From assembly GCA_049999725.1 (NCBI GenBank), contig JBNGIS010017931.1, positions 18,230 to 58,756 of the forward strand: a stretch of DNA of 40,527 nt, given 5' to 3'. The position numbers and the translations under genes are program-made. Under the pieces are notes generated by a model. That model was not told the DNA's origin. It worked only from the letters and a program-made list of their open reading frames with translations, and did no database searches. Below, one piece after another: positions 1 through 12,445 of the stretch (its first letter is position 1; each line of letters begins with the position of its first letter). Source of the stretch: Haplomitrium mnioides (Eukaryota > Marchantiophyta > Haplomitriopsida > Calobryales).

Positions 1-44
<44 letters not shown>
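1..44. repeat. (CT)n microsatellite
   Basis: Uninterrupted CT dinucleotide run of about 22 units. It begins at the first base of the window, so its full length is unknown. Confidence 0.97.
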
Positions 45-47
<3 letters not shown>

Positions 48-599
48 TACATTATTACTTCTCAATGATGGAAAAAAAGGCTAGCACATGTATCGGACCA
101 TATTTAGAAGGGCTTGAGCTTAAATCTTGCACAATCTTGATATTAATGATCCATCTTTTCAAAATCACAATGTTACCCATGATAAATCACACCCAAGAGA
201 GAAATATGAGTGTAATGGGTAGGTTTCTATAAATGTCAAGCTTTAAAATCCTTAACAACCAGCCAAAGCAGCTATCAATCACTCCATACATATATTAAAA
301 GTTCATATCTGAGTCACCAAAGAGCATCAAGGCTTATCTAGCTCTTATATCTAGTTCTTCTCTTGAAAACATTTTACTTCTTACAAAAACCCAAAGTAAT
401 TCATACATTAGAGAACTATTTCTCTCACTTTGAACCCCTAAGTTCAAAAATTCACATAATAGTAGATTAATCACAACATGAAACCTTTATAAGTCCTTGA
501 TAAAGCAAAAATAAAATAATCCATAAGTGAGAAACGCATGTGAAAAAGTTTAAGAAATTACATCCTATGAAGAAGAGCTCTATACCAAGAGAAGATGAA
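45..599. other. AT-rich spacer, no gene seen
   Basis: No open frame of useful length, no splice-bounded exon and no recognisable element end. The sequence is AT-rich and drifts into the purine-rich repeat that starts at 600. Confidence 0.5.
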
Positions 600-739
600 G
601 TGGCTAATGATAATAGTGAGGAAGATAATCAATAAGTAGTAGAGGAGAAAGAGTAGAAAAGGAGTATAAAGTGGCTAATGATAATAGTGAGGAAGATAAT
701 GAATAAGTAGTGGAGGAGAAAGAGTAGAAAAGGAGTATA
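600..739. repeat. 71-bp tandem duplication
   Basis: GTGGCTAATGATAATAGTGA begins at 600 and again at 671, so the period is 71 bases. The two units differ at only a few positions. The unit is purine-rich. Read on the plus strand it gives an acidic stretch of Asp, Asn and Glu broken by stop codons, so it may be a decayed low-complexity coding repeat. No function is claimed. Confidence 0.9.
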
Positions 740-1879
740 GTATGTCAGATTAGGACTCAATAGAAGAGTGAATATATCCAACCACAAAAGATTGCTAGAA
801 GGAGGTGCTCAAGGGATAGCTAGATGTTGAAAGACTAAAGAAAACATGAAATTAACGCAATTTTTAGCAAATGAAAGAGTCAGAGGGGTGGAAACAATAG
901 ACGACTTAATGAATGAGAACTCAATAAAGTTGGAGAATGAAGAGTTGGAGGAATCAAAATGAGGAACAAATAAAGACGTTGGATGACTTGATGATGAAAG
1001 AGCATGGAGATGTGGGATCAAGTCCTAGAAATATAAGCAAACATAGCAAAAACATTGAAGAGTCAATGCTTGAGTAGAGAAGGAAAGGCAAAATTGAGGG
1101 GGAAAAGTAGAGAAGCAGCCTAAAGACTTAAACCAACTAGGATTGAACATCACTTGCCTATTGCGTACAAAGTCACACATCTCTCTACAAACTAAATCAA
1201 CAAAAATGGAGGAGAATATGTGATGGAATGGAAACAGACTTGAGTTTTATCACGTAGTAAACCAATCAAACAATAAATGGATATTGAAAGTTGTATGTAA
1301 GTGATTGGGAGCCGTTCTTGGACATATTTGAGTTGGAACATAGGGAGTATTGAGTATTCTCATTTCACAGCATTGGTTTAAGCATAAGAGGGGTGCAAGC
1401 AAGAAACAAGGTGCTAAATGGTTGGTGGATAGATTTGAATGACAACTTGGAGGTGGTGTGTGTACTCATTTGGGAGTATCAATTCTCAAAGGACCAAGCC
1501 AAAGAGCTTGGACAACATACCAATAGATATTAACATTAGAATATTGGTAGGTTGGAGTAAAAAAGAGTATAGCATCTAGGATTGTGATAACATTTTCTTT
1601 GTAAATTAGTGAAGGGATGATGGTCTAAGGCAATTTTTTTCTTTGAGAAGTATTGCTGGTTTTTTGTTTGTGTTGCGTGGCATAAGGTCTTATGAGTGAT
1701 ATATTTGTAGTTCAATCCTATATTCCACGAATTGGAGGCTACTAGAGGTGGTGTGAAGTTAGAAGTGATGATAGAGAGGGCTTTCTTTTGGTGGTGGAAG
1801 TAAAACATACTTTCTTTTGAAATCATAGAAGCAAAACATGCCTCATTTGTCTTACGGATGAAAGAAATGCATTTTACAA

Positions 1880-1882
<3 letters not shown>
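740..1882 (+). other. Spacer with weak plus-strand coding-like traces
   Basis: Around 1290-1540 a plus-strand frame reads as ordinary protein for a few dozen codons (for example a DWEPFLDIFE-like stretch) but is broken by stops. I do not recognise it. It may be a decayed element gene. Nothing else here is supportable. Confidence 0.2.

Positions 1883-1912
<30 letters not shown>
1883..1912. repeat. (TG)n microsatellite
   Basis: Fifteen uninterrupted TG units. The His-Thr repeat translated from the opposite strand is an artefact of this run. Confidence 0.97.
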
Positions 1913-1915
<3 letters not shown>

Positions 1916-4433
1916 AGATTGTGTGATACAACACTAAAACAAATGAATGATCTCAATCTACAAGTTGCAATCAATGTGCATACTTTTGAAAACAAATCTA
2001 ATATTCAATAGTAGAGAAGTATGAAGAGTGTGGCAAAGACATTTTGAAATCATATATAACTATTAAGGGTATAATTTCTAGAAAAATCTCTTTGTATATT
2101 GACTATATAGAATGATATATGTACATAGTGAAGGTTCAAAATAATGAAGAAAATTCAATACTTGTTTATAGAGTCATGTGGATTGGGTGTATTTGGCATT
2201 TTCATTAGTAAATTATGATGAGAAGAAAGTAGAGTAGTACAATAAAGTAAGTAAAGGTCTTAAGTTGAGAGCATCGGGGCCTCCACACAATATCCTTGCT
2301 CCAATGTGTTTCTACTTTCTCTATTTTTAGTGGTAAGAGTGATCAAAGGTAGGGAGAAAATGAGTGACAAATATCAATCTTGTTTTGTCAAGATAAACCT
2401 CCCAAGAAAGATAACCATAAGGATCCAAGTATGCCTTCTTTGGCACCACACTCACAGGTGACACCTATTTGCTGTTTAATACTTGAAAGATGAACCTTGT
2501 CTTTGGGGGTTTCTTGATCTCTTTCTTGACCAGCAAAGGAACCAAGGATTAATTATGTATTGTAGTTGCTATATATGTATGGCAGTAAGCTCTAAATCAA
2601 TAAAATGCTCCCCCAATTTCCTTGGAACTCTATTCAAGTGCGAGTCGTTTCAAGTAAGGATGTCGCTCAAGTTGCCCAAGGTCTGCAAAATAGTATTATT
2701 TGCTAGTTGGTTCAAAACAAACTCAACCAATTTTTTCTACCCTATATTAATTGTCACTTACCAATATTTTTCAGCTCTATCAATCTCTACTTAGTTCAAG
2801 GTGTGGCGTCGAGCTCTTCTTTGATAATAGATAACCTTGTTCTTCTTGTTGAAGGTCTTGACAGCTGGAGATCCTCCACATTTGGTTATGTCATGCAAGG
2901 TGTAGTCATCGTGAGTGTGAGATCTTTTGTGCTAGACTCCTCTTTAGATGGCATTGAGAACTATAAACCTTTATGTTGTTTTCCTCTCCTTTTTCATTGG
3001 CACAAACCATAGAGGCTCTTAGTAGGTTGACAACTATGACATCTCCTCCAAATAACTCCTCCTCCATCATCTTGCTAACTAATTGAGCCCAATATATGCA
3101 ATTTACCTTTCTTTCCTTGTCAGCAGACTACTCATTGTCATATCTTGGTCAAACCTGACTTGTTATGCACTTTGAACCACTAAAGCACTAGGAAGAGACA
3201 AAGGAAGAGGCACTGTTTGGTGGAGTCCCTCCAATCATGCATTGCCTTGGGTACAGTTAGGTAATGCAACCTACAAAAAAGGTATGACAATGTTTTAGCT
3301 GGCCTTAGTTTTATGACATAGTTGGAAGCGTATAGTCTTTGCTATTTGACATAAAACCTTGTGTATGCCTATCTGTCTGCATTGTGGAGAGAGCCACTTG
3401 CCAATCCAAATTGGAAAGGGAAAGGAATCCAACTCTTGACACTCTTCATCCCAGTTTTTCTATCACCATCAGCCTCAAGTACCTCTAATTCTTCTTATAG
3501 ATAGAAAGAAAGCCAATCAGCAAAAAAAAGCAAGAGAGAAATATTTTCTTTGTCATTTGTTCATACAAAGAATTCACATAAGAGAGATTCACTATTTCTC
3601 TTAAGAGCTTATTAGATTTTGAAATCATAAAACAGAAGGTTTACTTAAGCATGCTGTCTATTGGTTTTCAAGTAAATCAGTTCCACAACAAGCAATTGGT
3701 GTTTGCTCTAATGCAAATAAGTTGTGACTACTTCAAAATTCAAGGTGGCCTTCAATTAAAACCCTTTAAAGCTTCTCTTTTATCATCATTGGTTAGATAT
3801 ACTTAGAGTTTCTTTTAAGTGAACATTCAAAAAAGGTGGAATCTCAAGAAGGAGTCCATGATCAAAGGGAGAGTTGAAGGTGTCAACACTCAAAGTCCAA
3901 TGATCCAACCAATTTAGTAAACAAAAGCAATGACTCTTCAATTCAAAAACTTGACCGCCTTATACACTTATTGAGAAGAGGTCACAATAATTATGTTGAT
4001 AGAAGACAAGAAAAGGAAGAAGGTTCCACTCATATATTGTTCATCCATCGGTTTGATCCAAGCTTAGATCGGTTTAGCCAATTCCTAAGTCTAGAAACTT
4101 AAAGATGGAAGGAACCTTATATCTAATTGTTGAGGGAGTTATCCTGAAAACTATTGATTGATTGGACTTATTGAAGCTCTTCTCAATCATATGAACAAAC
4201 ACATTTACTGAAACCCATCTTTCTATTGTTTTCAATTTTAAATTATTGTTTTTTTTTCTTGGTAACTCTTTTTCAGCTTGGATTTCTTATTGGTGTGACT
4301 TTTATTAAATCTAGAAAATTGACCCAAGAAAATATAAAAACCCAACTAATATACCTGCATGACATCTCCCTATAACTTTACTTTCTTGATCATAAATGGA
4401 GACTAGCGATAATGTTTCCATAGATAGTTGATG
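1913..4433. other. Anonymous AT-rich sequence, no gene identified
   Basis: Several open frames of 60-100 codons occur on the plus strand at 2480-3012, but they overlap in different frames and none resembles a family I know. At about 3920-4090 a plus-strand frame has a run with gag-like composition (Arg, Asp, His and Phe rich), but no diagnostic motif. I treat the whole stretch as decayed repeat DNA. Confidence 0.35.
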
Positions 4434-5713
4434 ACATTTTTGTTTTTGATTCGATTGATCACTTACTTTTGATCTTGCTGAAATACACAAAGTAATATTC
4501 TCTAATATAACCTAAATATATTTGATGTCTATCAATGATAGATCTTTTTAGCTCTCATATTTCTTGTGCTTTCTAGTGAAGAAGCCACCGATCCATTACT
4601 TCATAAGCTTAAAAATGACCTTGCAATGCTTCCATCTCTAGGTCTAATAACCTCATCATCAAATAATTTAGATGAAGCTCATTTTTATTGATCATGGTTG
4701 GAATTTGCACTAAAAACTAGTAGTTTGACCCACGATCCATCAACCCACCTCATCATCCTTGCAATTGGCTAAAAATACTTGGATCCTAGCCAATGGGTTG
4801 TGTCCTCCACCATAATATTCACTCGTGACCCCCACCACTGTAACTAGAAACAAGGCCCACCCAACAATATGAATGTCTATCTCTTGTTCCACATTGTCTT
4901 TGCAATTGTTTTCATGCAATCTACAATAAGTAGGATCCTCTTGCGCTTGCATCATACTCCTATTAGTCTCTCTCTAAGCAATCATTTGTATATAGGAAAG
5001 TCATTAATCAATTGCCCAATCGGTGCCATGACATGCTAGTCTTGCTCATGCTACTAGATGTTGTAAGAGCTGATATTTTTGTTTTTTGATTAGATTGATC
5101 ACTTACTTTTGAAATTGCTAAAATACACAAAGTACTATCCTCAAATATAACCTTAGTATATATGATATCTATCAATGATGATTCCTTTTAACTCTCATGT
5201 TTCTTGTGCTTTCTAGTGAAGAAGTCACCAATCCATTGCTCCATAAGCTTTAAAATGACCTTGCAAAGTTTCCTTCTCTACGTCTAATAACCTCATCATC
5301 AAGTAATTTAGATGGAGCTCCTTTTAATTGATCGTAGTTGGAATTTTTATTAACACATAGTGGTTTGACCCACGATCCATCAACCTACCTCATCATCCTT
5401 GTAGTTGGCTGAAAATTCTTGGATCCCAGTCAATGGGTTGTGTCCTCCACCATAATGCTCACTCATGCCTCCCACTACTTGAACTAGAGACAAGGCGCAT
5501 CGAACAATATGAATGTCTATCTCTTATGCCCCATTTTCTTTGCAAATTTTTCATACAACCTATAGTAAGTAGGGTCCTCTTGCGCTTGCATCGTACTCCT
5601 ATTAATCTCTCTCGAAGCAATCATTTGTACACAAAGAAGTCATTAATCAATTGCCCAACTGATTCCATGATATGTCACTCTTGCACATGCTTCTAGATGT
5701 TGTAAGGGCAACT
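4434..5713. repeat. Tandem duplication of a ~640-bp unit
   Basis: Two head-to-tail copies, about 4434-5073 and 5074-5713. Anchors lie 640 bases apart: ATTGATCACTTACTTTTGA at 4454 and 5094, and matching CTCTTGCGCTTGCATC segments near 4938 and 5578. The copies differ by scattered substitutions and small indels, so the duplication is not recent. The minus strand of the first copy holds a 71-codon open frame (4740-4955) that is disrupted in the second copy. I do not recognise its product. Confidence 0.85.
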
Positions 5714-6129
5714 CATTGTATCCAAAGTTTTCTTATTCTTTTCTTTAATCAATGTAGACTAGTCTTCCAAGGCAAACCTTTGGCATATCTCACGCAAAGT
5801 TTTGTTAGAGGCTTTATAGTCTCTATAGTATCCAAGGTTTTTGATTGTTTTGTCACCTCCTCTTCTTGCTTGCAATAGAACAACTTGGGTTTCTTATGCT
5901 TGTTTTCAGACTCAATTTTGATGAGTCTTGATGTTGGTTGTTTGCTTGTCTTCATTTTACACCCACTTGAGTTTATTTCTTGTTCTTTCTTTTATATGTT
6001 GTGGTGGACACTATTAAACAACCCTCTAGTGTAGAGATCTTTCACCTTAGTAGGTCAACACCATGAACCCTTATTTGATGGCTGGAACTATTATCTGACT
6101 CAGTCATCACGATGAGTAAAGCTTGAGGT
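5714..6129 (-). other. Spacer between tandem duplication and gypsy relic
   Basis: A lysine-rich minus-strand frame of 68 codons (5749-5955) is open but has no recognisable motif. It could be the decayed 3' tail of the gypsy relic to its right, which runs on the same strand, or unrelated sequence. Confidence 0.25.
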
Positions 6130-6920
6130 TGTCTTTTGCCTTTACTTAAGGGGAAAACTTGTACGTCTTAATGGAGGAACATGTAATTAAATAGGAAGCA
6201 AAATTTCTTGTCCTTATTCTAGCTTAAGTGGTGCAAATCTTGTGGAAGACTTAATCATAGAACAATATGCTTATAAAGTAGTTGGTAACTATTCATTCCA
6301 ATCTGATATGTGATTGAAGATAGTCTTTGTGAGAACAATCTTCAAAATCTTGCTAGTACTCTCAGCTTGACCATTGAATTGAAAATGATAAGTATTAAAG
6401 GTTCTTTTTGTCATGGATTGTAAAGTTGTGAAAACATAAATAACCTCATTTAGAATGTAGGCTACTTTGTAACTAGCTAACTCTTATTGACAACCGAAAC
6501 AAGTTAAGATATGTGTAAAGAGGTAATAGGCAACCAAAATAACATTACTAGTGTGAAGAGTGATTGCATCTACCCATTGGGTTACGTAATATGTAGTAGC
6601 TAATATATATTTGTTTCTTCTTGAACATAAAAGAGGAGATATAAAACCTATGATATCTAGTCCCCATTTCTCAAAAGCCAATAGTGAGAGAATAGGTATG
6701 AAAGTCATCTCATTTTGTTTTTTCTGGTTTAAATTTTGACAAGCATCACAAATTTTGACAACAAAATAAGAGCCCAAAAATTGTTTTGACCACTAATAGG
6801 CAAACCTTAAAACTTTTATAGCACTGGTCTTCCCAACAAAATACCCACCACATGCAAAAGTGTGGCACTTACGAAAAACATGTGTAGTATATGGAAGAGC
6901 CTACCATCAATGTAGTACAC
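6130..6920 (-). pseudogene. Integrase remnant of gypsy relic
   Basis: The longest open piece (6484-6777) carries DACQ, the CC half of the HHCC zinc site, followed by FEKWGLDIIGFISP, where the Asp of GLDIIG is the first catalytic residue, then RNKYILATTYYVTQWVDAI, a hallmark of plant Ty3/gypsy integrase. Upstream (about 6780-6920) a frame reads CGGYFVGKTSAIKVLR, matching the usual zinc-domain segment. Downstream (about 6200-6480) NGQAESTSKILK supplies the third catalytic residue, Glu. Stops and at least one frameshift break it, so it cannot encode an active enzyme. The family call is firm; exact limits are not. Confidence 0.85.
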
Positions 6921-7559
6921 CATCTAGGTTGATTCAATACACAAAAACAAGACATACGCATATTAGGACTTGTAGACCGTATGTATGCCTACTTTTGACC
7001 GGACTTCAAATGCAAAGGAAGAATCAAAGAAGTGAAAAACAAAGGGATGTGACCATACCATGCATGCAATTCTAGACTACATATATTAAGACTAAAGCTT
7101 TGACCATCTTTCAATATCATCATAGTTCTATTCATTCATAGATAGTTGTATGTTTGTGTAGTAGATATACACAAGATATGGCAAGCATGTCAATATATGT
7201 TTGAGCTTCTCAAATGGATTTTGATACTTCTTATTCCTTTCAAAGAGAATCAACATACATGTAAGTTGATGCCAATGTGAGGTAGTTTGGCATAATCCAA
7301 ATAATAACATGTGTAGTAAATAGATATGTCAAAAAAATATTGTAACTATTTGATGGTAATCGGAGAAGGAATTCATAGAAGCACTAGCATGAGAAAGATC
7401 TATGTGAAAGTCTTTTTTTTACACAACATGGCCCAAAAAATACCTATAAGAGCAAAGACTTTTCATTTCTTATGATTAAAGGACATGTTATATGTAAGAC
7501 AACAAATTAACCTAGTTCTAATTTAGCAAGGTATTCGTTTAGCGTGTTGTATACTATAA

Positions 7560-8200
7560 CATATCATTATGATGATTAAATAGTGAACTTTATTTTCATG
7601 ATAAAAAAAATAGTGGGAATAATCTTAGGTAACCCTTGTGGTGTAATGTCACTACCATCTTCAAAAGAAAGGATGAGAGATGTCTTGCATAAAGTAGAAG
7701 AAGAGTAACCTATAGTATGCATTCTTTTCTAAATCAAACTATTGATTGTTGAGGCAATTTCAAGGTGAGTTTCTAGGATCAAAAGTCCATTAAGAAATAA
7801 AGAAGTAATAGGAGTTGTTGGATCATAAAAAGAGACTATGTGAATAATAGAAGTTTCTTTCTCAAGGTTAAAAAGATCTCCTACAAAATAGGAAGATATG
7901 GCAGCTAATAAGCCTTTTTTGTTCTCAAAGAGAGTGTCTTTGCTACTTTCTTCTATTAAACAGTTGGTCTTGGTCTAATTTTCATACTTCTTGCTCAAAT
8001 GAAAAAAAAAATAGTTTTCAGTGATTCAAACTTAGAAATGTTCCTAAAGAATATCTAAGCTGTGTTTGTAGTTTCAAGATTTGTCCCAAGGAGTTATCGG
8101 ATAGCTATCATACAATATTCTTCATGAGATCATAATTTGAAATATCTTGTAGGGAGGGTGGGGCAGGTGTTGGTCTTTGTCTTTTAATAGGTGTCTAGAG
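7560..8200 (-). pseudogene. Possible gag-pol linker/protease remnant
   Basis: A long minus-strand frame with few stops (about 7600-7985) and a second piece (about 8060-8180, with YDLMKNI and SDNSLGQIL segments) resemble the region between gag and protease in plant gypsy elements. No protease DTG or DSG motif is visible. Position between knuckle and integrase supports the reading; sequence evidence alone is weak. Confidence 0.3.
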
Positions 8201-8787
8201 ATGAGAGGAAGAATTTAGAAGGACATGTTCTACTTGTACCTTAGGTACAAGAACCAAAAGCTGAGTAGTGGGTAAAGTATCTTGATTCAATGTAGAATCC
8301 TCTACATCCTATAATATCACTGTGTGTGTAGGTGGAGAAATTGATGGAGGTATCTCAACAACTATAGGTGCATATGGATTTCTTTTTGAGAGTTCAAATT
8401 GAAGTTGGGCACTTGATTGAAGTAGTATATTACTTGGCAGGATCTAGACATGTTATTTGCTTTGAGTAGGTATAGCCTATGTAGACACTCTTAATGCTAG
8501 AATGGGAGCTTGTACATGAATAGAAAACAACTTTGGTTGTATTATAGTTGGTAATTGTACATATTGAAGTATGCATGGCTTTTTGTTTGTGTTGGCTACA
8601 CCTCATAATATGGAGTAGGACATATGGCTATTAATTGTTGTTGTGGATTCTACTATTGGTATAGTACTTATTTATAGGGTTTTTGTTTTTCAAATTTGGT
8701 TGGTTGTTCTCTCTGAGATTGGTATCCATACCATTGAGAGAGATGATGATGTCTACCTTGATATTATTAAAGGGTCTTTGGATAAAA

Positions 8788-8829
8788 AGAATCTCTAGCT
8801 ATGTGATCTTTACTTGGATAGTTATGACA
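8788..8829 (-). pseudogene. Degenerate CCHC zinc-knuckle remnant
   Basis: The minus strand reads C-HN-Y-PSKD-H-IARD-S. This is the spacing CX2CX4HX4C with the second and last Cys changed to Tyr and Ser. HIARD is typical of retrotransposon gag knuckles. It lies between the gag-like segment and the integrase, as expected. Confidence 0.6.
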
Positions 8830-9479
8830 TGTTTGCCCAAGAGGAGGTCTTGTTGATAATTGTAGAATAGTCCTTTTTGAAGTTTATGAGATGTATAATA
8901 CCCTTGCTATTGTATTGGATAAGTAGCAAGTTGTTGTTGGTTTTGTCCTTGATCTTTCTAAGAGCCTTGAGAAGCACCTTGCTAATAATAAATAAATGTT
9001 TGTGCAACAAGTTGAGCTATCTACACATTTGCTTGATAAATTGGTACTACTTGATGTTTTTTATTGGCTTTGATTTCTCTAGTCACAAGAAATGTATTCC
9101 CATCATGTGTTGTAGAGAGACAAATATCACACCATTTAGAAAATAGAGAAAGACTCTAGAAAAGAATGCTGCTTGTTGCAATGTGTACATGAGATGCTTG
9201 TACGTGGAACATGATCATATGATTTTGCTATTGGCTTAACTAGTTATAGTTTACGGTTTGAGAGCTAATCTACTAGCCAAAAATTAACCTCATGTCTATG
9301 ATTTGCCTTGAAGTATGAAGTGTTACTACAAGAGAATGATAGTTTACATCTGGTAAGAGTAACAAATGAATGAACCAATGTTGCTCGACTTGACTCTAAA
9401 GAAGGATTATGTAAAATAGTGCTTGAAATAGGAGCGAATTGTTTTTTTTTAAGAAACATTTTCTATTTTTCAATAACTA

Positions 9480-9900
9480 GAAGTATAGCATAATTCAATG
9501 TCTAGGAATCCTAAAGTAAGACATGAGCTTGTATGGCTTGTGGTAAACCTCTAATTAAAAATCCAATTTGGTCTTTGTTAGGAGTAACATTCCATCTTTT
9601 TCTTACCATGACCTTAAATTTGTTACTGTACTCTTGAACAAATTTTTCATCAAACATTCTGATTGAGTTAAGCACATCCTTTGCTCTATCAAAATGTCAA
9701 AATGGTGTAGAGAAAGCTTCACATAAGGGAACCAATTTTTTAATCTGTTTTTTCTCTATAAAATACCAATTAATAGCACTCCCATCTAGAAAAGTACGAA
9801 AATAGTCTTTCATGAGATCAAATGAATATGATTCATGTGCACCAATAGCTAAAAATCTGTTGACATGTGTATTTGCATCTATTTTATCTATAAACATTTG
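9480..9900 (-). pseudogene. Gag (retrotransposon capsid) remnant
   Basis: The minus-strand frame 9697-9897 contains DANTHVNRFLAIG, a DLMKDYFRTFLDGSAINWYF stretch and LCEAFSTPF. These match the capsid domain of plant gypsy gag proteins (the segment usually written as a Phe-X-X-SLXGXAXXW pattern). After a frameshift it continues to about 9480 with an MFDEKFVQEYSNKFKVM segment and NKDQIGFLIRGLP, the usual second half of the domain. This would be the capsid that packages element RNA. It is broken and incomplete. Confidence 0.75.
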
Positions 9901-12189
9901 TTTAGTAAACTTTAGATATGTATATCAAGAGGAAGTTACCATATTACTAGGATGATTTGGTTCCACAATGTCTGAACTCTAAGTTACTACTTGTGGTTTT
10001 CCTAAAATAGAGAAGGTGCAACCTTTTGCAAAAACTCTAGGACTGATAGCCAACTACTACCAAAATAAAAAGAAGAAGAAAAAGTTACAAATTAGAATCC
10101 AAACACTCTCTCTTAAGGAAAAAAAAAGAAAATTCTACAATGTTGAAGACAATGGAAAACTCCAAGAAACAAAGAGAGGGCAAAGGCAAGGATGGCTGAA
10201 AGTCTAGGATTCAAAAGGATTGTACTTAAGACTAGTAATGTGATCAATGTTTTCAAAACTAAGAGTATTTAGGGCAATCAAGAGAGCGAAACACCATAGG
10301 CTATGTATTGTTTCTATCCACATTCAATACATAAAATGGTTCTTTGTTAATTTATAGAGTGTTTCCATGTCAAAATATTCCATCTCGAGTTATTTCTAAA
10401 TGTGTAAGACAATAATTGTGGGACAATGATAAGTTACTAGTGATAATGTTGTATAAATGTAGACCTTCCTTTATATAGGGAGAATGATTGGCATCAATCA
10501 CTCCTTGCTCAAAGGTTGAGTATAGGGAGAATTCAACATCATGGTTATTGGCCATCTTTGTTTAATATAGATTTTAGCCATAAGAAGAAGCACTCCAGTG
10601 TAGACCTATTTACTTATGCTTGCTCAATTTGTTTATTGCAAGAAGAGAAACAACTTTAGTTGTAAACGAATTATTTTCAACAAAACATATTAAAGAGGAC
10701 CAAATTCCATAGTCAATAAACAACAAATTTCAGTGTGTTTTTCAGCCAAAGAATGACTACTAAGCAAGATGTTATTGATGAGAATTGTCAGAATAGAGCA
10801 CACCTCATACCACACATCCAGTAGAGCTACAAGGTGATGTATAGAGTTTGGGAGTATTTAAATCACTCATGAAAAGTCAGATTTGGAAAAGGTTAACGGT
10901 TCAATTGGGCATACCACAACAATACAACTACCCAAGAGAGTACAAACCTTGTAACAAGCAAAACTTTAGAAACATGGATAGGATGATCTTTGGTATAGGT
11001 AATCCAAATGCTTCAAAACTATTTGTGATCTATTACAAAACTGATTCAAGTATATTAATCATGGAGCAACATACCATAGAGAGAAGAAATCTTTGGAATT
11101 TGAGACTTGTGCTTCTTCAACTCAATCTATCAAAAACTATGATCTACACCTCATGAACAATTCTACAATTGCACATGTAAGAGGAAAATCATATACATTC
11201 ATTGGTGTATGCCATCATGTAATTTTCTAAATATTAGATCAAGTGGCACATCTTTATTCAATATTTTCCAAGATAAAAAGGATATCATATGCCTTTGTTC
11301 ATAATAACTTCTATGGAAGTAATCACAAATCAGCTACAGTAGGCTATTAGCACCCGAATCTTGATCAAGATTATACCTAAGTCACTTGAATATCTTGATA
11401 CACACACAAGGACTAACTTAAGCAATCCAATTCCATGAAAAAGATCAAGGTGGCCAATATACAATCTATTCCAAACTATAAGACACAAAAAATAAACACA
11501 CGACCAGAAATCTAGTAGTTGCTGATGACATATGACTTACACACATGGTAAACACAACATAAATAGAAAATTGGAAGAAGTTCTATGCTTATTTATGAGG
11601 TTGGTTGCTTCTTTTTAAACTAGCTCCCCATCAACTTTAGGCAAATAGACTCAAAAGATTTTGAATAGCCAAATACTTATCCATGGATTGATCTTTTTTT
11701 AAAAATCTAACACCAAAACCATACCAAAATAGACACACATAAAGATTTTAGTACACTTCACTAGTGGTAGACTTGACCATGTCGAAGTAGCTCGTCTTCA
11801 TGGAAGATGGTTCATTTGATCATTTATACTTATAATAAGTCTCTATGTTAAATTCTTTTGAAATTCTCACTTATCTTAACTTTTCAAGTCCGTTCACAAC
11901 TATCCCCGAAGGAGTGAAGAAAAATAACTAGCAATAAGCACAATGATTGATTTTTTGAGAAACTCACATTTCAATTGCAGTCCTCTCTATTATATTTTCC
12001 TTGTGAGGATTGGTAGTGCAAATTGATAAAGCAGCAAGCAGATACCTACTTGCCAGCTTATTTCCAACTAGATTTCAATTTTTCCTTCAGCACTTCAATT
12101 TCAAACATCAAAGGATCTAAATATAGCTAAATTTAAAAGTAGGTGAACCGAAACATAGATGAACTTGAAAGTCGCTCAATCCAAACATA
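9901..12189. other. Anonymous AT-rich sequence, no gene identified
   Basis: A 61-codon minus-strand frame (10370-10555) and a 102-codon plus-strand frame (10848-11156) are open but match nothing I know. An adenine-rich stretch lies near 10060-10130. The part next to the gag remnant may include the 5' leader of the gypsy relic. I see no element ends. Confidence 0.3.
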
Positions 12190-12445
12190 CACTAGAAGAA
12201 AACAACATCTTTTATGACCTAACATTGAATAGCACAATTTCCTAAGTGACTCAACACAAATGATTGAGAAATGGCTGTCCAAATTTACCAAAATGACTAT
12301 TTTGCTGATTTTGAGTCATTTCAACTATCTAAAAAAATGACCCACTTGAGCAAAATGAACAAAATCAAGCCAAGTTGTCATTTTAGACTATCATAAATGA
12401 CAGTAATAAAAACTACCAAGATATATCATTGTTTCTTCAGATTAA
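12190..12445 (+). mobile_element. CACTA-like repeat, copy 1 (uninterrupted)
   Basis: Begins CACTAGAAGAAA, close to the CACTACAAGAAA-type ends of plant CACTA (En/Spm-class) transposons. The following 200 bases carry the motif ATGAC or GTCAT at least seven times in both orientations, like the subterminal repeats of that superfamily. It aligns through its whole length with the split copy at 15379-15599 plus 18952-18997. A weak candidate for the opposite end is TTTCTTCAGATT (12432-12443), matching only the first seven bases of the expected inverted end. No 3-bp target duplication was confirmed. Probably a short non-autonomous element or a broken end. Confidence 0.5.

Larger units (their letters stand above)
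6130..9900 (-). mobile_element. Decayed Ty3/gypsy retrotransposon, minus strand
   Basis: Reading right to left, three segments appear in gypsy order: a gag-like segment (9480-9900), a CCHC-type knuckle remnant (8788-8829) and an integrase (6130-6920). Only about 1.9 kb separates knuckle and integrase. That is too little for protease, reverse transcriptase and RNase H together, and I cannot find an RT motif, so an internal deletion is likely. No LTR pair was found around it. Frames are broken by many stops and indels, which makes this older than the gypsy element at 23.8-33.1 kb. Confidence 0.75.

Noticed and set aside
1536-1934. 132-codon minus-strand frame with a His-Thr run
   Set aside because: The run is the (TG)n microsatellite; the rest has no recognisable domain.
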